Shown here piece by piece: positions 59,552 through 64,000 of a stretch of 64,000 bases of DNA. The stretch lies in assembly GCA_964036665.1 (NCBI GenBank), contig OZ038530.1, forward strand, positions 15,318,501 to 15,382,500, read 5' to 3'. This stretch comes from Gordius sp. MW1 (lineage: Eukaryota > Nematomorpha > Gordioida > Gordea > Gordiidae). Under the pieces are notes generated by a model that saw nothing but the letters and a program-made list of their open reading frames with translations, was not told the DNA's origin and did not search any database. Made by a program: the position numbers and the translations under genes. Each line of letters opens with the position of its first letter. Position 1 is the first letter of the stretch.

Positions 59552-59877
59552 CATGGGCGTACGCAGGGGGGGGGGGGCAGGGGGGGCGGCTGCCCCCCCC
59601 CCTAATTTTAAAAATAAGATTTTTCAATACAAAAACCCTCAAGAATTAAAAAAAAATTTGTTTTGCCCCCCCCTAATTTTGCTCTGCCCCACCCTCATTA
59701 GGCTCTGCCCCATTTTTTTTTTTTTTTTTTTTTTGCTCTCAGTAAAATTTTTGGTAAGGAAAAATTTTGGATTTGGATAGTCGAGACCTTTTTTTTTTTT
59801 TTTGCTCTTAGGAAAATTTTCGAAAATTTTTTTTTTTAATCTGCCCCCCTCTAATTCAAAACCTGCGTACGCCCATG
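59552..59877. mobile_element. MITE, CATGGGCGTACGCAG subfamily
   Basis: CATGGGCGTACGCAGG ... AACCTGCGTACGCCCATG, 326 bp, same ends as 1765-2118. Contains poly-T runs and CCCCCCCTAATTTT blocks that resemble parts of the 17.5-20.2 kb arrays. Confidence 0.82.
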
Positions 59878-60349
59878 AGAGGGAGGCAATAATGATTTGG
59901 AATGGGGTTTAAAATTTTTCCATTGGATTTAGAGAGGGGCAGCAAACCTCCCTATCTCCCCCGGGCTCATGTAAAAAATATTAAATTATTTTTAGGCTAA
60001 ACAAAATTTATCTTTCTTATTGGCGTTTTAATACGTGCTAGAGTTATAGTTTGATAAGGCGTGATGAGATTGTGTAAACAATGATTGTGTTGTATACCTT
60101 AATATGAGTAAATAGTAGATCGACTATCAATAAAAATGAAAAAAGATCCTTTTTAGTAATTTTACCTAGCCCTGTTGAATCTACTATAAACGTAACTCAG
60201 ATGGGACAGTATTAGTATTTATAAAATACTTTTTCTTTTTACAATGGGTGACAATCTATGTAATATATAAAAAAGTAAAAGTAACCCAGAAATTGCATAC
60301 CAATTAAAAAGAAAAGATATGCAGAGGTTAAAAGGATCTAAATCATTCT

Positions 60350-60489
60350 CATCTAAAAGGGGCAAAGGGGCAGGGAGCCAAAAATTTGTTGAAATATATT
60401 AAAATTATGGCTAAAATTTTAAAATAATTTAGCCCCTTCTTAAATCCATATTGCCCCCCCCCTCTAACCCCAATGCTGGCTAAGCCCAT
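60350..60489. mobile_element. MITE, CATGGGCGTAGCC family, truncated
   Basis: Left end eroded; right end CCCAATGCTGGCTAAGCCCA preserved with the AAAATTATGGCTAAAATTTT block. Confidence 0.6.
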
Positions 60490-61259
60490 AAAAGGCTTTG
60501 CATTTGACTATGAGGACTCCTGTTTTTGTCCAAGTTAAAAGCTGGTAAATTATTTAATATTACACTTAATCCTTTAAATTTACACTATAAATTGCAGAAA
60601 AACATCATATAAATAAAATAAACAAAAAATAATGTAGAATTTAAATCATTTTAATTTAAAATAATAGTAGCTTGTGAAACTACAGTAGGAACCCAAATTA
60701 ACAAATGGTATCTCTTTTTTAAACTATGTTAAAATTAGTCAAAAATTAATTTATCATTTACTATATTAAAATCACAAGAATATATAGCAAGCAAATGTAA
60801 TTTAAGTTTCCATAAATGTTTATTAAATTGTTAAAGTGTTGACTGTAATTTTAAAATTTTATAAACAAGATTTTCAATTTATATTAGACTTTAAATACTG
60901 CCAAATATAATTTTCTGTAATTTAATTAATATATTCCTAAGGTGTAACAACATTGTTTAATTTAACAAAATATGTTCAAAATAGTAAAAAAAAGCCTACC
61001 CTTAATAAAAATGTTGAAGATGATTAATAATTTAGTGTAATGACATCCATACCAATAATGCGAAATTTATTTAAGAAATGGAGAACCAAATAATAAATTG
61101 TTTAATTGTTAATAGGATTTAGGTTTACACATTACCTAATCAATTTGAATGATAGCAAAAGGTAAATTTGTTACATTAAACATATGACGTGCAAAATAAT
61201 CGTTAGCTTGGAATTGTAATCTGGCTCGTACCAAGTCAAACGATATAAAGACACTAAAT

Positions 61260-61410
61260 ATAAAATCTCTAAAAATCTCTAAAAATAACTAAAAATCTCT
61301 AAAAATAACTAAAAATCTCTAAAAATCTCTAAAAATAACTAAAAATCTCTAAAAATCTCTAAAAATAACTAAAAATCTCTAAAAATAACTAAAAACCCTA
61401 AAAACACCTA
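61260..61410. repeat. Short tandem repeat, AAAATCTCTAAAAATAACT
   Basis: Units of about 10 bases, AAAAATCTCT alternating with AAAAATAACT, about 14 in all. Confidence 0.9.
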
Positions 61411-61417
61411 TTGTAAT

Positions 61418-61648
61418 ATGAATCACGTTCATTTTACTCAATCCCAAAAAAGAAAACCAATTTTAGTTTATCAAGATCATCATTATACAAAGGTCAATGG
61501 GACAGATTCAAAATCTTACTACAGATGTAGGGTAAATGAATGTGGTGGCAGAGGTTTCTATTCAGATGCAAGGTTTACAATGACACGTGCACATGACAAT
61601 CTCCCACATAAAAGTATGTTAATATTAATTTTACTTATTATATTATAG
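61418..61648 (+). CDS. FLYWCH-like zinc-finger exon (possible gene fragment)
   Basis: MNHVHFTQSQKRKPILVYQD, then YTKVNG, SYYRCRVNECGGRGFYSD and AHDNLPHKS. The spacing Y..(S)YYRC...C.GR....H.N.PH fits the FLYWCH fold (a Zn-binding domain with Cys2His2 ligands), common in MULE-type transposases and some transcription cofactors. A GT donor near 61614 would end the exon just after the domain. No partner exon found within 500 bases; a 100-bp tandem repeat follows. It is either the first exon of a small gene or a transposon remnant. Confidence 0.5.
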   Translation: MNHVHFTQSQKRKPILVYQDHHYTKVNGTDSKSYYRCRVNECGGRGFYSDARFTMTRAHDNLPHKSMLILILLIIL

Positions 61649-61679
61649 AGTACCCTAATTATGGATTGATACCTTCAGA

Positions 61680-62120
61680 TCTACCTATATCCCATTTGAG
61701 TAATTTAATTTAAAAACTTTTATCATCATTTCTTTAGACAGTGGATCTATACAAACATCCTACTTAAATGATGCAACAAATCTACCTATATCCCTTTTGA
61801 GTAATTTAATTAAAAAACTTTTATCATCATTTCTATAGACAGTGGATCTATACAAACATCTTACTTAAATGATGCAACAAATCTACCTATATCCCTTTTG
61901 AGTAATTTAATTAAAAAACTTTTATCATCATTTCTTTAGACAGTGGACCTATACAAACATCTTACTTAAATGATGCAATAAATCTACCTATATCCCTTTT
62001 GAGTAATTTAATTAAAAAACTTATATCATCATTTCTATAGACAGTGGATCTATACAAACATCTTACTTAAATGATGCAACAAATCTACCTATATTCCTTT
62101 TGAGTAATTTAATTAAAAAA
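61680..62120. repeat. 100-bp tandem repeat, about 4.4 copies
   Basis: Period about 100 bases: CTACCTATATCCCTTTTGAG, TAATTTAATTAAAAAACTTT, ATCATCATTTCTATAGACAG, TGGATCTATACAAACATCTT. The first copy has a CCCATTT variant and the last trails off. Confidence 0.88.
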
Positions 62121-62129
62121 CTTTTTAAT

Positions 62130-63370
62130 TGGTAAAGATAATAATGTTGTAATTATTAAGCAGTTGTATATAATATTTTTGTTAGTATTTTAATGATAGC
62201 ATGTAGATAAGATTTTATTGTTATAATTTATAAATAATTCAAATAATTCTAACTTTTTGTAAATGTTGTTATAATTATATCTAATAAGAATTAATTTATT
62301 AAGACAGCAATATAATTAAAGAGATGGATATAGTAGCTTTATGTTTTAATGATTATTCATTAGAGTTAATTGCTAAAGATATTAACAGAAATTTAGAAAC
62401 ATATGAATGTTAGTGGTGTTGTAATAAACATACTTAATAGAGTTTAATTAGGATAATAGTTGTAATATTAAATGATTTTGTAAGTGTTATAATCACTATG
62501 TTAAAATAAGATAAGTGTTATAATGATTTTTACTTTTAAAGGCTAATAACTCTCTGAATACACCTATGTTAAAATAGATCTTCTAACGACTGTCATACAT
62601 ACAAAGAATAATATTTGTTGATTTCAAATCAATCAAACTTATATTAACATTTTATTAAATCAGATACTTCATATAAAAAAGAGTCAGGTTTTTGAGAACA
62701 CATGCAGTATGAGGCATTAAAAAAACATAAATGTAAAGGATAATAAATATCAGTATAAAGCCATATAAGCCTATTAATATTATCATTTATAAGTAAGTTA
62801 TAAATATTTATTGAATAAACTCTCTTCCTCTGAGAGATGTGAAGCAAATTGAATTTGGTTTTGGTCTTTGCTTTCAAAAATTTAAGATCATTAACTAAAA
62901 ATTATATTAAAACTAATATCTAAAGGGATTTACTTTAATGATTGTTTTGAAATCCTTGAAGAGCTTCTAATAATAAATGTGCATCTTCAAGAGAACCTAT
63001 TCTTTTGCTTCTATTTATAGGGTTTTTAGTTTGATAAGAGGTATCTTTTTGAATTTCCACTCCTCTCTATATTTTTAATAAAACTTTAACAGACTAAATA
63101 TTTACATTTCGTAACCTTAACTACATGTCCAATTCAATCAAAAATTATATCTAAGCCAATATAAATTTTTTATCATATAATAAACTTTTCTAATTTAAAC
63201 AAACAAATACAATTGAGTTAGGCAATTATAATTAAATTAATTTTATATGCTAAAGATTTATATTATAATATCCTTGCACCCTTTTTTTATATAATAACTT
63301 TTATACTAAAATATTGTTTATTATTTTATCTTTATTTTTATATTTTAAATATGTACCAAAAAGCGGTACT
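62130..63370. other. AT-rich region, nothing recognised
   Basis: No ORF with a recognisable domain, no repeats identified, and no RNA gene. The 62644-62877 minus-strand frame has no features that support a gene. Confidence 0.5.
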
Positions 63371-63399
63371 ATGAAACATTTGACTTTATAACGTTTGAC

Positions 63400-63678
63400 C
63401 CGGATTCATAAATGAAACTGCTGGCCGGGAAATGTCCGATATTTTTATAACGAAAAGGTATTTTAGGAATCTGAAAAAGCTATTTTACCCCTGGCCGCCT
63501 TGGGCATCTACGGCCAAATTTTCGCGCGAATCGGGCCGGTAGTTTCAGCATTTAGCCCTTTTTTAAAGCTAAAAGGAATTTCAGGATTCTGCAAAAGCTC
63601 TTTTACTCCTGGCCGCCCTGGGAACCTATGGGTAAAGTTTCGCGCGAATCGGGCCTGTAGTTTCAGAATTTAGCCCTT
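63400..63678 (+). repeat. Dispersed repeat with a 125-bp tandem duplication next to the microsatellite
   Basis: Two diverged copies of about 125 bp: TGGCCGCCTTGGGCATCTAC, TTTCGCGCGAATCGGGCC and TAGTTTCAGCATTTAGCCC; second TGGCCGCCCTGGGAACCTAT, TTTCGCGCGAATCGGGCC, TAGTTTCAGAATTTAGCCC. GC-richer than surroundings. The combination of such a block with a TATG/ACAT run may be a transposon end. Confidence 0.65.
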
Positions 63679-64000
63679 ATCCACATACATACATACATAC
63701 ATACATACATACATACATACATACATACATACATACATACATACATACATACATACATACATACATACATACATACATACATACATACATACATACATAC
63801 ATACATACATACATACATACATACATACATACATACATACATACATACATACATACATACATACATACATACATACATACATACATACATACATACATAC
63901 ATACATACATACATACATACATACATACATACATACATACATACATACATACATACATACATACATACATACATACATACATACATACATACATACATAC
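63679..64000. repeat. (ACAT)n microsatellite to the window edge
   Basis: At least 80 perfect units of ACAT, truncated by the window end. The overlapping MYVC-type ORFs are products of the repeat. Confidence 0.99.

Noticed and set aside
63663-63998. Three minus-strand ORFs of repeating MYVC
   Set aside because: Pure products of the (ACAT)n microsatellite in each frame.

Overview
This is a stretch of AT-rich nuclear DNA from an invertebrate animal. I cannot name the phylum. The evidence is two conserved animal genes split by spliceosomal introns of about 80 bases to 7.4 kb, standard-code reading frames, and a dense cover of miniature DNA transposons, simple repeats and decayed retroelements. 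Nothing looks prokaryotic. The six-frame ORFs mostly miss the genes because the exons are short (58-358 bases). I rebuilt both genes by hand from reading frame, splice sites and family similarity.

Layout. 1-9768: no coding sequence I can support, but interspersed repeats and a 0.9 kb perfect-looking hairpin element. 9769-34976 (+): 26 exons of a K-Cl cotransporter (SLC12A4-7/KCC family), complete at the C-terminus, with the extreme N-terminus not found. 14941-22370: a single 7.4 kb KCC intron holding a giant fold-back element. It has two inverted arms with Ty3/gypsy pol remnants, two inverted G/C-tract minisatellite arrays, a 0.4 kb centre and LTR-like direct repeats outside. 34977-36211: 1.2 kb between the two genes, which are tail to tail. 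36212-56748 (-): 14 exons of a secretory-pathway Ca2+/Mn2+ P-type ATPase (SPCA, ATP2C family) that reads from a start codon to a stop, 1015 residues. 56749-64000: repeats, one FLYWCH-like zinc-finger exon at 61418, a 100-bp tandem repeat and a long (ACAT)n run reaching the window end.

Function. KCC exports K+ and Cl- across the plasma membrane (volume and chloride control). SPCA loads the Golgi with Ca2+ and Mn2+. I see no sign of shared regulation; they are convergent neighbours.

Most notable: the about 6.8 kb fold-back element in KCC intron 6 with circularly permuted pol; an alanine in KCC at one of the two conserved WNK/SPAK-regulated threonines; two MITE families whose exact 8-bp target duplications point to hAT transposases; and a hAT-like element nested inside one of those MITEs.
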